Positions 11,406-24,389 of a stretch of 64,000 nt of DNA are shown here, one piece after another. Below the pieces are notes generated by a model, which worked only from the letters and a program-made list of their open reading frames with translations, was not told where the DNA came from and made no database searches. Made by a program: the position numbers and the translations under genes. Position 1 is the first letter of the stretch. The number at the start of each line of letters is the position of its first letter. Source of the DNA: Agrypnia vestita. Taxonomy: Eukaryota > Arthropoda > Insecta > Trichoptera > Phryganeidae. The stretch covers positions 62,001 to 126,000 of the forward strand of contig JADDOH010003961.1 in the NCBI GenBank assembly GCA_016648135.1. The letters are read 5' to 3'.

Positions 11406-12690
11406 GCAAGAAGTCTACTTATGATGTGTTTATAATTAATTTGAATTGACATTATAATGTACAACTTGTTAGTTTTAACTTGACAATGTTAATTATGAAG
11501 TATTAAGTAATTTGTAAATCAATAAATAAATACATAATTTAAAAAAAGGTTACTAGTAAGTGATTTTTAATACCAGTAAATATTATATAATAAATAAATG
11601 TTGGAATGTTTAAACAATTAATTAGGGTGAACTAAAATTGTGAAATAATAATAATCTAAGTACAAAAATCAGTCGATACATTTAATTTAAAAGTGATTAT
11701 TAGTCACACATTTCCTAATTAATTAAAAAACCAATGCTTTGTTTTATCATTATTAATATTTTCCTTTAACATGAGGCTCAATAGGTATATGAAATCAGTT
11801 GCTCAATTGAAAAGTATGGTTATTATAATAACAAAAGAAGTATCTGTTATTTTGATTTATTTAAACAAAACATAACTTTAGTCCCCACGTACCATAATAT
11901 TTTAATATCTTTAGCCATTCTATACAGACTAAAACGGTGCCCAGAGCCGCCAACTAAATAGGAAAAGAAATCCATGAGGAGAAAAACAGGTTTTGGAAAT
12001 ACAGAAACTTTAGATTAAAAAATTAATATGTAATTGTATATTGATCTTTACTTAGTTGTGAATAATTGCGACAATTTTCGTATTTTAAATTTTTTTTTGG
12101 TACAGTGATATTTGAATTGTCAGCGATGAGCTGTTGTCATCTGGGAACACAGACTGAATCTTAATATTTATGTTTCTAGTTTTGGATTTATTTGACTCAA
12201 TTTGTAAAAACACTTGTCCAACACAGAAGCATTATTTTAATAACACATACATTTAAAGAAATTAAATGAAATATACAGATTCTTTGCTGGCTTAATTAGA
12301 AGATTGTGGAAATTGATATTTAAGAACTATTAGTTATTTGCCATCAATGGCTATAAATAAATCCACAACCCACAGTAACCACAATTTTGACATAAATATG
12401 ATGAAAATAGTTTTCTGCTTCCCAAGCTTCTCGACTATTATATTAAATTTAATGTTAATGCCATAAGACCATGACAGATAATTACACCTTGAAAAAATAA
12501 TCAGTTGTAGAATAGGGAATGCTGGAGCAATATCCAATCATTTAAAAACCTTATACACCTAAGTAATGTTCACATTCAATACCTGCGTTCTACCAGCAAC
12601 TACTTTACGATTTGTGAATCATGATACCTGACTGAAGTCCCAATCAGTTTGGTGATAATACACTGAGTTTTGACAACATACACTGCATTA
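11406..12690. other. Intergenic, no gene seen
   Basis: AT-rich sequence; no ORF, RNA gene or defined repeat recognised. Confidence 0.4.
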
Positions 12691-12694
12691 GGAT

Positions 12695-13135
12695 TCTGGC
12701 ACCCTGGCAGACGTAAATTGCGTGCGGCGACTTTGGAACTAAAACCCGACCCGCCCATACCCGGCTGTAACCCCTCGCCCTGTCATTCAGTTCAATTTCG
12801 TATTTGCTCGGGAGCTGTGACATCTTGGTTACCAATCCACACTGAATTATTATGTTCAAAACATCCAAAATAGTCCAGGATGGTGCAAGAACAATTGCCA
12901 ATGAAGTATTAAAGTTTTGCGAAGCTGAAAAAGCAAATAATGGATCGATATTACCGTTTGACAGATAGAGCAGGCCGCCATTACTGTTTAGATTCTTTAG
13001 TGTTGCCCGACCGAATTTCTATTAAAGGCTCTGACACTGGTCACCGGACACTAATAAACACCCTGACAACTTCTGTTACACGACAGGGACGCCCTCCATC
13101 GCATGCCAATTTATAGTGGTACGTCTATAACTGCC
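12695..13135 (-). mobile_element. MITE family with CGTGCGGCGACTTTGG end, copy 1 (reverse)
   Basis: Reverse-complement relative of 42735-43200 and 52180-52585. Shared blocks include GGAGGGCGTCCCTGTCG, GTCCGGTGACC, ATGGCGGCC and TCTATCTGTCAAACTGTCAG, TTCTTGCACCATC, and a GC-rich tail ACTAAAACCCGMCCCGCC. Here the order runs backwards. No coding capacity is seen; the superfamily is not clear. Confidence 0.7.
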
Positions 13136-14575
13136 AGTTTATGTATAGAAGAGCTACATACAGGTTGCAGAATTTTAAGGAAGGAAGCGAAAAGGGCTAA
13201 ATCCAAGAATATGGGTATTATAACAGATCCTTCTGAAAGTAAGTATATACGGTATAGTTGAATGTTCTGATTTCAAAATAAAATAGAATTGGCACTCAAT
13301 AAGTATTAAACAAAACATTACACTTTAAAGTTTCGAAAATATCATACATTTTGACATTTGATAGGCGATATCTGTGTAAATCATAGACAAGACTGTTATA
13401 ATACCCATATTCTTGGATTATGCCACGACGTGGTGAAAATATAAAAAAAAAGTTTAAGGTACCCGATAGTTTTTTGAGGTAATTATTGGCACTGTATACT
13501 CCTGAAATAAAAAAGAAAATTATACCAGATACAGCACAAATTTTTTTTTTCTAAATTTCTATTTTTTTTTAATATAAAAAGGAGAAAATATTTTATCTAC
13601 TCAAATTGCTAAAAAAAACATTATAAAAAGAGGCAGATGTTAGGTTTTTGTTTTCATTCACTGCCTTCTATTTTCATTTCTATCCACTTAGCAAATTGTG
13701 GTATACACATGAAAAGTAATTTTTATCAGTTATGTCAAAACATTTCAGGGGTTGATTGACCAGGTGATGAATGATACCCATTAATGACGTTACCGGAGAT
13801 AACCAAATAGAAAAGTGATGTGCAATTATTGTTACATTAATAGGTGCAATCAATGTGATTAATGTAAATACTATAAAAATTTTTAGAACGCTACATAGTC
13901 ATGTGTGCAGGGAACATATCCTCGGTGTCCAAGCAGTTGCTGTGGTCTTCATTTACAAAAATAAGATTTTATTTAGAAAAATAGTGTAAGATTTAAACCA
14001 CATAATAAGATTATTCAACCAATCAGTTTTAATATATCTGAGCAAGTGAGTAAGAGCAGAAAAAATAGAGAACCAAAAATTGGTATCCTGACATACTCGT
14101 CAATCATGTTTGTGAAGCAGTCAACATTACTTTCCATACTTTTTAAGTACAATAAATCACCATAATCCTTGTCCACTAAAATAGAATGGCCACTATTTAA
14201 GCTGCTGCAATGCCAACAGTATTGTATGAGATTGCTATTTGCAATATTAAAAAAAAATCTTACACAATTCGCCTATTTCTTTATATTTATAAATCTTTTA
14301 TTCATGGTTATGACAATAATTAATTGACCTGGGCACCGATGATATCTCACCTTTATATCACGCAATAATTAATTCCTTCATTCGTGGTCATTCCGCACTC
14401 GCATAGAATTTATGGACAAGTGTAAGATTTAAAAATCTTCTTTATATAAATAAAGAAATGTCTCAAATGTCGAAATAACTATGTAATGTGAAGCAAATTT
14501 TCGGAGATTAATGTTCACACCGCAAGCATCCATAAACCAAGTTCAATTTCACCCAGCGGTAAAGCCGATAATATA
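13136..14575. other. Intergenic, no gene seen
   Basis: AT-rich sequence with no ORF. The phrase CCAAGAATATGGGTATTATAAC (13203-13224) recurs inverted near 13397-13418, so 13203-13418 may be a small foldback repeat. Confidence 0.4.
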
Positions 14576-15454
14576 GGGTGTTTTTTAGAGGTTTGTTTGT
14601 CGAATTCATAATACTTTTTCCAGCGACAGCCAATTTGACAGCTGATTTATGCTAACATGAGTTTACTATTTTACAACGAATAGACTTACGTCAGAACACT
14701 TGCAAATTTATTTTGAAAATCATGGTTCAGTTCGTGAAACTTAACGTGCATTATGCCCATTTTATAGTTAACATAATCGTCCATTCACGCAATTAACCCA
14801 ATCATCGCTAAGCGCACACACATGTGCGCGAACAAACTATGCCCCCAGCGTGTTTCGCGACCAGGTGGCAAAATTGGCAGAAATGTACACCAAAAATTAG
14901 TCCAATCTGTTTCCTACTGACATCTTGCGAGAATCAAGTTAAATATTGTTATTTGTTTATACAAGGTTATTTGTAAAACATTAATAACCTCGCGGGACTA
15001 TATTCCTGTCTTGATTATGAGTCGAAAATGTTCAAGCAATTATGACCTAATGTCAATAGTTAAGGAGATATGCGACATCAAAGTTTACATTTTTTTTTCA
15101 ATATTTCTGACTTATTTTTTGTAAAATGTTGGACTAGCATTACAGTTACATTACATTGCGAGATCTCGTATAAATGTTGATGCGAGATTCATTCCCTAGT
15201 GTACACATCAGTTGAAGGAGATTACATTTTTTTACATCATTAATTTTGATGACCAGAAACCGACATCTTACTATCGAGGAACCAATTGGTCAACCAATGA
15301 TTTGGTGGAAGTACTATTTTGGGAAAAAAAAATGCCGAGATTTTTTTTTTTTAAATTAGAGATTAGCGAACACGGAATACGTGTCACATCAATATTCTTA
15401 CTATTTTCAAACTAAGCTAAACGCTTGTGCTATAAAAATAGGACTAACTTGCTA

Positions 15455-15527
15455 GTCTGGGCTGAGATTCGAACCCGCGACCTTTGGATCACGAGGCGAG
15501 TGTCCTAACCACAAGACCAACAACAAG
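15455..15527 (-). repeat. tRNA-derived (SINE-like) segment
   Basis: On the minus strand it has a D-arm/A-box-like TGTGGTTAGGACAC and a strong B box GGGTTCGAATC with a paired TC arm (GCGGGTTCGAATC). The anticodon stem is poor and no acceptor stem closes, so I call it a SINE head or tRNA relic rather than a working tRNA. Confidence 0.55.
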
Positions 15528-15620
15528 ATTTTACTGCACACACAAATTCCTGGAGGACAGACAAATTAAAACTCTGGCTGACAATGACCTCGAAAAAATT
15601 ATTAAAAATCTTTTCATCTA

Positions 15621-15704
15621 TTAATTTTTCAATCAATTAAATTTTCATCAAAAAGACAAAACTGTTTGTCTTTTTGATGAAAAATTAATTGATTGAAAAA
15701 TTAA
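15621..15704. repeat. Near-perfect palindrome, 40-bp arms
   Basis: Arms 15621-15660 and 15665-15704 match at 39 of 40 positions around a 4-nt centre, actg. The arm starts TTAATTTTTCAATCAATT. It lies inside the Tc3-like element. It has no coding and could be a tiny foldback element. Confidence 0.85.
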
Positions 15705-16991
15705 GGATGTTTAAGTTTTAAACAAATTAAGAGTCGAGTCTATGCGGCTTCGAAGAAAAGGAGAACGTCTCGATGCAACAGTGTAATATGATATTGTACG
15801 TGTGGTCGTGTTTTATTCCTAGTAAATTATTTTTTTAAACTTCAAATGGTGAGAACAAAATAAATTTTTACGAATTTTATTAATTATATATTTCTTAAAT
15901 TTATTTGAAACTCAAAACCATGTTTGTTTTCAACGTCTTTGTAAATATTGACAAAACACGTGTGAGATTGGAGATCAGCGCAGTTCCCAAGCCCTGCAAC
16001 TGCCGTGCGGCACCGGGGAGTATAATATGACTAATGCCTGGGTTAATTTGAATAACCATGGATTGTTTTCGCACCACAAAATCTAATTCATAATATGCAT
16101 TCACAGAGATGTCGTACAGCACCAAAGAAGTTGTTTCTGCTGTGGAGCGTAGTATTAAGGAAGACCAAATGAGTTGATTTGCCATTGTGCATAGTAATTA
16201 GTCCATCCACATCACATTTTGCGGAAAATTTTGGTTTAAGAGCTCATAAGATCCAGCTTGTGCAAGAGTTGAAGCTGCTTGACCATTTTGTGCGTCGTAT
16301 GTTCGGTGAATGGCCCGAAAACACGATTGCTCTTGATCCTCATTTTCATCATAAAATTTTGTACAGTGATGAAAATTTTATTGAATGGTTACGTCAACAA
16401 GCAAAATTGCCGCATTTGGAGTAAATAAAACTCATAAGCCATTATTGAGACACCGTTATATCCACAAAAAGTCACTGTTTGGTGTGCTTTATGGATTGGT
16501 GGAATCATTTATCCACATTTCTTCAAAAATGATACCGGCGTTACATTCAATGGAGAGCGCTATGGATTCATGATTATAGATTTTTTCATTCTCTAATTGA
16601 ATGACATTAATGTGAAAGAGCTTTGGTTTCAATAAGACAACCCAACATGCCACACAACGCACGCCACAATTGGAAACATTCAATGAGCGCATAATTTTGC
16701 GTAATGGACCTGTGAATTTGCTAGTCTACGCCGATAAACCTTGTAGGCCAACATTCCCTGCATTTTTTCCAATAAACAGCCCCAGCTGCTCAAAAATTGG
16801 ACTTCCAGATTGAGCTTTATTGGAGCCAGCCGCAGTGCCCGTATGCCCGAGATCATATTTAAACACTAATGGCATAAAGTTATCATTCCAATAAAGATTA
16901 TATAATACCATGGTGATAATACCATGGTATTACCATGATTTTTAGGTGTTATATTTCATTTTAAAGTTCTATGCCTCTATAAAAAATACCC

Positions 16992-17948
16992 TATAAAATG
17001 ACACTAAAAATTAGACAAGGTAATATTTTTACATATGTAAAATTCTGTTCAACAATTCTGATACTTCAAATTTGTGTTTTTTGCTAACACACTTTTGAAT
17101 GATTATTTTAAAAAGCATTACAAGGATTCAGCAAGGAAATCCAATTATATAAATTAAAGATTTTATTATAGTTTTAAATATAAACTTTTAACAATATTCT
17201 TGATGTTTTCAATTTTACATAAGAGATAATATAAATTCAACATATTAATACAATTCTTAAAACTTTTTACACAATGTCATATATTAAAATGCTGAAAGAA
17301 AAGTAAACAAAGTGTTCGATACTCAAAAGGGTAGAACGTTTGCTTAAATACCCGAAAGCCGGGAGTTTGAATCCCTGCACGGTCAGCTGTCGAGTTAGAT
17401 TCATTATAGCACACTCCAAAGGCAAATAAATGATGAAAGTGTGGCATGTTCTCATAATAAAAAATGAATAACATATATGTAAAGCAAATAAGATACTAAT
17501 ATTTTTACATTTATGAACATGAAAGTTATTGCAAACTATTTAATTGATGTACAAATATCCCGATTGTTCGTTACATCTGTAATTCATACTGATACTGTTC
17601 AAATATTGCTTCATTGTTGTTTCACTACAATATAGTCTATTTTGTGTGAACAGAATAAAAACTGTAATACTAAATATATTTCAATAAACTGAAGTGAGCA
17701 GAATTCGTTTCATATTAAATCCTGAAATAACACAAAAGCATTGTATGCCAAAATGGGATTGTCTCTTTATGAACATGACAAAAAATATTTATCGCACAAG
17801 TAGTATTTACATGATGAGACTGATAGAGTTTAGCAAACACAAAATATTTTGGCAGGAGTGAACGACGCTTACATATTGCTCTAAGACGTCTTACAGAGAA
17901 GTCAGACAGGAACCTGATACAACTCTGCACCGCTGGAGACAGGCTCTG
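16992..17948. other. Presumed 3' UTR and downstream flank of AP-1 gamma
   Basis: The AP-1 gamma stop is at 17949-17951, so its minus-strand 3' UTR must run left from here. A TTTATT (AATAAA on the minus strand) lies near 17161-17167, but the cleavage site cannot be fixed. A SINE-like segment sits at 17318-17395. Confidence 0.4.
17318..17395 (+). repeat. tRNA-like SINE segment
   Basis: Contains GGGTAGAACG (A-box-like) and GGGAGTTTGAATCCC (B box with a paired arm), spaced as in tRNAs. The acceptor stem does not pair convincingly. Probably a tRNA-derived SINE or pseudo-tRNA. Confidence 0.5.
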
Positions 17949-20900
17949 TCAGTTCCACGTGTCTATTGAAAAGTTGTTCACTTCCGCCTGTTCTAGCACG
18001 GGAACACCATCCACAGAGTATGATAATCTTATTCTTAATCGCAGAGTTGCCTGAAAGATAAAAATGTTTATTTATTTAAATTAACGGACTTAGTCCAATA
18101 ATATGTATTACATGACCTGAAACATAAAATAAAGAGAATAATAGTTGTAGCAATTTAAAGAAAAGCATGGACAAATGAAGTACTAACAAGATGGAGACAA
18201 GATCTAGATTATTTAATCAGAGATTGTTTGAATCTGGACAGACTTACACCAAAGTCCAGATCCTGTCTTGAATTTATAAGACGACATAACCGTGACATGG
18301 GAGCATGGAATCCATAATTGGTTCTATGATGGCTAAGGAACAACAGTTAATTATTTCTGAGTCTACGGGAAGGGATATTGAATTTTATTTGGCCCAGTAA
18401 CGAAGGCACATCAGTGAGGCCGTTTAATATTTTGAATATGGTGATTAAGTCAGTAATTTCTCAACTTTATTAAATTAGAGGTTATAAATTTTTAACATTG
18501 GCTTTATTTCACTGTACGAATAGTTTCCTCTATCCAAGCCCATCATCCATGTGACTTTTCTTAAGAAACGATGTTGCACGGATTCTATGTGACTTATTTG
18601 GTTTGTATAGAAGGGACACCAAATCACAGAGGCATATTCTAAGATAGGACGGACAAGTGAACAGTAAAGAGTTTTGATCGTGTAAGTATTTGTGAAATCA
18701 GAAGACTTTCTGTTGACAAAGCTGAAGAGTTTTAAGGATTTATTTACCACATAATCTATTTGTTCATTAAATTTAAGTTTTAGTCCAGAATAACTCCGAG
18801 GTCCTTGATAGACTTAACCTCATCCAATTTTATATTTTCTATTTTGTAGTCAAAGGAAATAGGCGTTTTTGATCTATAGAATGACATTATTTTACATTTG
18901 TTTATGTTAAGTTCTAGGCCGTTTACTTTACACCAATTGACAAGGGAGTCAGTATCAGATTGAAGGAGAAGGCAGTTTTGGGTAGAGTTAATTATTTTAT
19001 TATCTTATTATCGTCGGCAAAGAGCCAAAAGCTAGTATATGCGAATACATTTACAACATCGTTTATAAATAAATTGAAGAGAAGTGGTGCTAGATGGGCA
19101 CCTTGCGGCACTACCGATGTGACTTCGATACTGATTGACAAATAGTTATTGATTCTGACCTTTTGTTGCCTTCCACTTAGATACGATTGTATGAGTGACA
19201 AAAATGGGTTTCTTAAACCAGGACTTTGTAGTTTAGCAATAAGAATTTTGTGGTCAACTTTATCAAATGCTTTAGCAAGATCGGTATAGAGATATAATAC
19301 ATAGTATATCGGTGAATTATACATTTTTAAAATTAACAAAAAATGAGTATAAACAACACTGTTTTATTCCACTACATATATATTTATTAACTTGTTAGAA
19401 CGTTTTCGAAATTTCTCTCATTGTCAATAACGCGTTTACAACTAAATTAAAAATCATTTGAGACAGTATTTATAGGGATTAGGTGGGTGTAATGGTGGTG
19501 GGGGTCGGGGGCGGGGTTAGAAAGGATAGGAGTGGAGAGGTTATGGGTGGTATCTGGATGTTAATTATATTTCTATTATTTATTTTATTATTATTAATTT
19601 CTAAGATCTCCAAGATGTCCATTCTTCTTCCTTTAATGCACCCATATAACAATTTCGAATTACTATTATCAAACGTATGTCCCTCCATTCTGGCACGCTC
19701 TGCCATTTCTGAATTTAAAAAAGTTTTTTATAGCTTTTTTATGCTCATCTAAAGATAAGAGCCATAACACAAGATAAAATATTACACAATAAGTAAACCA
19801 TTCAATTACTCAAGAAATATTAAGGCGGCACAGCCGATTCACAAACATGCATAGCTGTCAAATTACATCGATAGATCATGTCCTTTCAAGCCGTGCGCGA
19901 CATGTCATCTGAGCGCAAATCGAGTGAAAATTACACGTTCGTTACATGTTTATGGTACATACGTTGCTAAAACAGTAAGGTTTGATAGAAAGAGATGGTC
20001 ATATATTCTTTGCTTTCGTCCGCGTCAGGTATCCCCACAGAAGTACCTCACGTATCAAAATATTTACTTATTTAACTTTAGACAAATGATCTTATATTAT
20101 TTGAGTCGACTTATTATTTTCCGTAAATAATTTAAGAATCATAGTAATAATTCTGAACTCCTTTTTAAATCAATGCATATCGTAATATGACAATACAAAA
20201 CAATCACGTAGCCCCACGTGCGTACTGCGTATATCAAAATGTATTATTTTATCTATCGACAAATTCCCGTATTTTATTTTCGTCCAATAATTACTTACTG
20301 AATAGAATTTAAAAAACATATTAATAATTCTGAAATACTTTTCATATCATAATGAATACTTTTAATATTAAACAAGAAATAAATATACGGGAGACGCGAA
20401 CGCGCATGCGCACGGTGCGTACAGTATGTATCTTGATACCTCAAATGATCTGGAACAATTGTTGAATTAGGATAATACCGAAACTGACATGTGACGCAAG
20501 TTCAAAGTTTAAAAAGGATGAAACCATTCGAAAATCCATATAAAACCTTAATATATGGGAGATATCAATTGCTTTTGAGCGTATTATATAATAATAATTC
20601 ATATAAATGTCAAATTTGGCATAAAAGTACAAGGAATAGTGAAATAAACGACGAGGAATATTCGGCTACATGAACACGACTGACCCCTGCCGTGGCCAGA
20701 CGGCATCTAACATGGATTCTGACGTTAACGATGTCGTTTTTTATACTTTAGAATTTTTATTTAAAAATAATAATTAACGTGTTTTTTATAAAAAATGTAG
20801 CTTTTTATTAGTGAATGAAGACTCAAAGTGCGAATATAGATACAATATATCGCTTAAAATCATCTTTTTATATGAATAAACAACGTTTGAAAATGACCAA

Positions 20901-23900
20901 AAAACGTAAATATTTAAGCAAGTTTCAAAAATTACATCTTTTTTAATATTGAATATTTCTTAATTTCCTACGTTCGGATTCTAGATAATTAAGTAAACTT
21001 TATACGTATAAAAAAAACATTTTAGGCTTACATAGAAATTTTAAACAAACCACTCTATGCCCGGAAACATTAAAAAGGTTTTTTTTGCCGCGGCCTGTGG
21101 ATTAATGTCTATATTTTTCTTAATTATTGTAAATAATGTTTAGTTTATTACTTTTATATAAAAATAAAGGTTCTATCTAAGTTATCGTCCTAAAAAAATT
21201 GCAATCTATCATATACATTCTGATATAAATGAATAATAAAAACCCACATTTTCGTAAAAAACGCCGAAATATGCATTTGCAGTGAATGTACCGCCTTAAG
21301 AATAATATAACAAAAATTAAATCAGACAACTGAGTCGTACATGTTCAAACACCGTTAACTCCATACCTAAGCAATTTACAGCAGGTCAAGTCAGCAGTCA
21401 ATACCTTATTGTGTGAGATGTTATTATCTACAGACCTGCTGTAAATTTCTTTGGTATGGAGTTAGCGGTGTTTGGAAATATACGACTCAACTCTTCTCAA
21501 TAGAAATTACAATAATGCGAATAATAGTGCTCACCTTGGTTGTATTTGTAATTTTGAGTACTTGAGTCACTTCCCCCTGGGGCGGAATAACAGTTCCTGA
21601 TGGAGACAGCATTTGTAGTTGGAATGTCTGAAAATGAGATTATTATTTAATTATTTAAGAGATGTTACAGGGTTAAAAACCTATGTGCACAAACATAAAC
21701 ATATTTAAACTAGGGATGCATCGATATGCACTTCTACCGATACCGATATTTATACAAAAGTATTGACGATACCAATATCTACTGATGCGGACAGTGAAGA
21801 TTTTAAAAGGTGTTAAAAGTTGTGGGTTTAGATTAAAAACAGACAAAATTACTTATATTTAGAATTCTTACTCTATAATGAAGTTTTAAAAATTGTAATT
21901 TAAAAGAATATTACGTTCAGATTAGAAATTAATAATTAACATTCACACTTATGCGATTTTTATTCAGGAACCACAAATTTTTAAATTATTCGGTGAAAGT
22001 CGATTTTGTAAGTCTGTTTGGATGAGAACCGCCATTGAGAATAAATAGCCTTTCTGATGCGACAGAACTCATTTAGAAACTGAAATATTTTTGTGCCATT
22101 TTTTTCAAATTTTCAAAATTCAAAAATTCAAATTTCAAAAAAAAAAAAATTCAAATTTCAAATTTTTTCAAATTCAAATAAAAAAAAAAACATCACTGCG
22201 CAAGAGAAAATGAAGGATCTGCTTCTCTTGATATATTGAGTGATCTCAGATATCTCTCTAGTTCTTCTTTGTGAGAATCAGTACTCAGAAGAAAGAGAGG
22301 CTCATCTTTTTCAGCCTCTTTAATAATATTTTTACAAACGCTCCATATCCCTCGTCTCATAGATGGCTCAGAACTTGTACTTGGTTGTGGCGCCGACACA
22401 ACAACAAAGAAATTAATTATTTATTTTATTATGCACCTGAAGCAACAACTGACAACAAGCAACTAGCGGAATAAAATTACAAAACGCGGGGATTCCCCGA
22501 GTGTACATAAATTGTGCCACGTTTACATATGAATGAAATAAGCGTGAGGATGGCGATTTTACACATAGATTGTCTATAGTGCGAAATTCAGAATATATCG
22601 GTGTATCGGCAAATTAATATCGCCGATTCCGATATATCGGTATTGGATGCATCCCTAATTTAAACAAAGTACAGAAATAATTTTAAAAAAACTAACCCAT
22701 AAAAACCAAGTTTTTACAATACTCCCTTTCTCATTTTCGGGTTTCGTGTCTACCAGATGCGTCGGAGTATTTTCATACAACTTACTGAGTTTTTGAATTT
22801 GAATTTGAAAAATCCAAAATTACACTATAATTATTAATTTTTTTAACGAAAATTTGATAGATCTTCTTGATCGTCGCCACGAGTCTGCTTGAATGTTTCA
22901 GCTCGATTGGATCACGGGAAAAGGGTTAAAAATCGATCCAAATTTTTTTCGTCAGACAAGCAAGCAATCAGACCCCACGAGTTAAAAGAAAGGGAGTAAA
23001 AATCATGGTACATAGATGGCTGATTCAACATAAAAAATTAAGTAATGTGAAATTAGCAATAGCACATAGCAAAAATAAAGTGAGAACATATAAATTGAAG
23101 ACACCCAGAATAATTTGTGATGTGCATTGATGTGTTGAATATAATTAGATGGAAGAATGAACTGTTTTGTAATAGTGAGAATGAGACAGTTGAATTAGTT
23201 ATTATACATATTGATAATATAATCAAAGTAGAGACCGACCGAAACTAGATTTTTTAGCCATAATCGAATTTTGACTTTTGTTCTGGTTTCGGTCGAAAAT
23301 GAAATCGAAACTTATTTAGACATGTTAAAATATAAATAATGCCCTAGAAACCCACTGTTTTTCTCAAACTTATAATACCTAAATTAAATAAAAGACAGAA
23401 ATTTAGTTGCGTCCAGTTATCATTATTACTCCTTGTAATAGAGTGCTTAATTTATAACGGCAACGCTACACAGTTGCAACAGTTTTTATTTTACTTGCAC
23501 AGTCAAAGGTGCCACAGTTTTTATTTTATTTGCACAGTCAAAGTAATATATTTTTAGAAGAATTGATGTTGAAGGGTGAGTCTTTTCTTCTGGATCGTAA
23601 CACGGTTTTAAAAAAGGCAAGGCATCTGAAAAATTACCTCTCATGACAAAAAATTAAGCAGTGATGATATGATGCCTGAGAATTCACCTGTAAATTTTGA
23701 GTATTTATAAAAACCAAAAATTTAATGCCAGAGCAAATTTACAATGTTAATATAACCGGATCGGAAATGATAATGATTTTCAAGAAAAAACCCACTAAGA
23801 ATTTTTGCATAAACACACATGTGCATGACATTCAGACAGTAGGTGCGAATGGCGCGTGATTATTTGAACTTTTCTGTATTGTTAGACAATTTCTCTATGC

Positions 23901-24389
23901 TTTTAGATTAACCGGGAATTCAATTATCCGGGATTTTTTTTCACCATCCATCCCGGATAATCGGGGAGCCTACTGATTAGGAAATCTGTTATCCGCTTCT
24001 GTGTTCTTTCTTTCGTAAGTTGTTTATACATTTCTTGATACCTCCTTGATCAGTTGATCGCCTCGTGTCCATTAAATGATTACTTTTTATCCCGTCACCT
24101 TGCGCTGAGTGACGCAACAACGGGCGAATATTGAAAATATAAATTTTGTAAATAATTTGTGCAAAAATATAGTAAGTATTCATTATTTTTTTGTGGATGG
24201 TGTAACAAAAAAGTTGTGTGTACATTACCTTGGGCACAGCGGCCTGGAACAAGAAATCAGTCATTGTGGATTGCAGGCTATTGCTCGCAGTCATTGTGAT
24301 CTTGACAGTGTCACTTTGTTCAGTACTCTTCTCCAAGGCAAACATGATTTTAAGCCCATTTTTGTTGAAAGCAGTCATAGAGGGCAGTT
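17949..24389 (-). CDS. AP-1gamma: AP-1 gamma exons 14-16: gamma-ear
   Basis: Exon 14 (24389-24229) reads [20 protein letters not shown] then [12 protein letters not shown]. Exon 15 (21627-21535) reads [20 protein letters not shown]. Exon 16 (18050-17949) ends [10 protein letters not shown] and TGA. This is the immunoglobulin-like ear that recruits accessory proteins. Exon 15 has a 157-bp MITE 47 bp beyond its donor side, and exon 16 is directly preceded by a LINE tail, yet splice sites are intact. Confidence 0.94.

Larger units (their letters stand above)
14576..16991 (+). mobile_element. Tc3/mariner-like transposon, decayed
   Basis: Ends GGGTGTTTTTTAGAGG and CCTCTATAAAAAATACCC are inverted, each flanked by TA. 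Transposase fragments run from about 16105 to 16710 on the plus strand: an HTH-linker part (EVVSAVERSIKEDQ), then LRAHKIQLVQELKLLDH, the first catalytic block KILYSDENF, and KELWFQ-DN...CHT for the second. Stops and frameshifts interrupt all of it. The middle (about 14850-16080) holds foreign sequence, including a tRNA-like segment and a long palindrome, so the element was itself a target. Confidence 0.8.

Noticed and set aside
15455..15527. Functional tRNA gene
   Set aside because: The B box is good, but the anticodon and acceptor stems do not pair; also inside a TE.
15901..16185. 94-residue minus ORF in the Tc3-like element
   Set aside because: Its right part overlaps plus-strand transposase sequence (SAVERSIKEDQ), so at least that part is a shadow; nothing recognisable in the rest.
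16726..16911. 61-residue minus ORF near the Tc3-like right end
   Set aside because: No recognisable domain; lies inside the TE and is not supported by any second copy.
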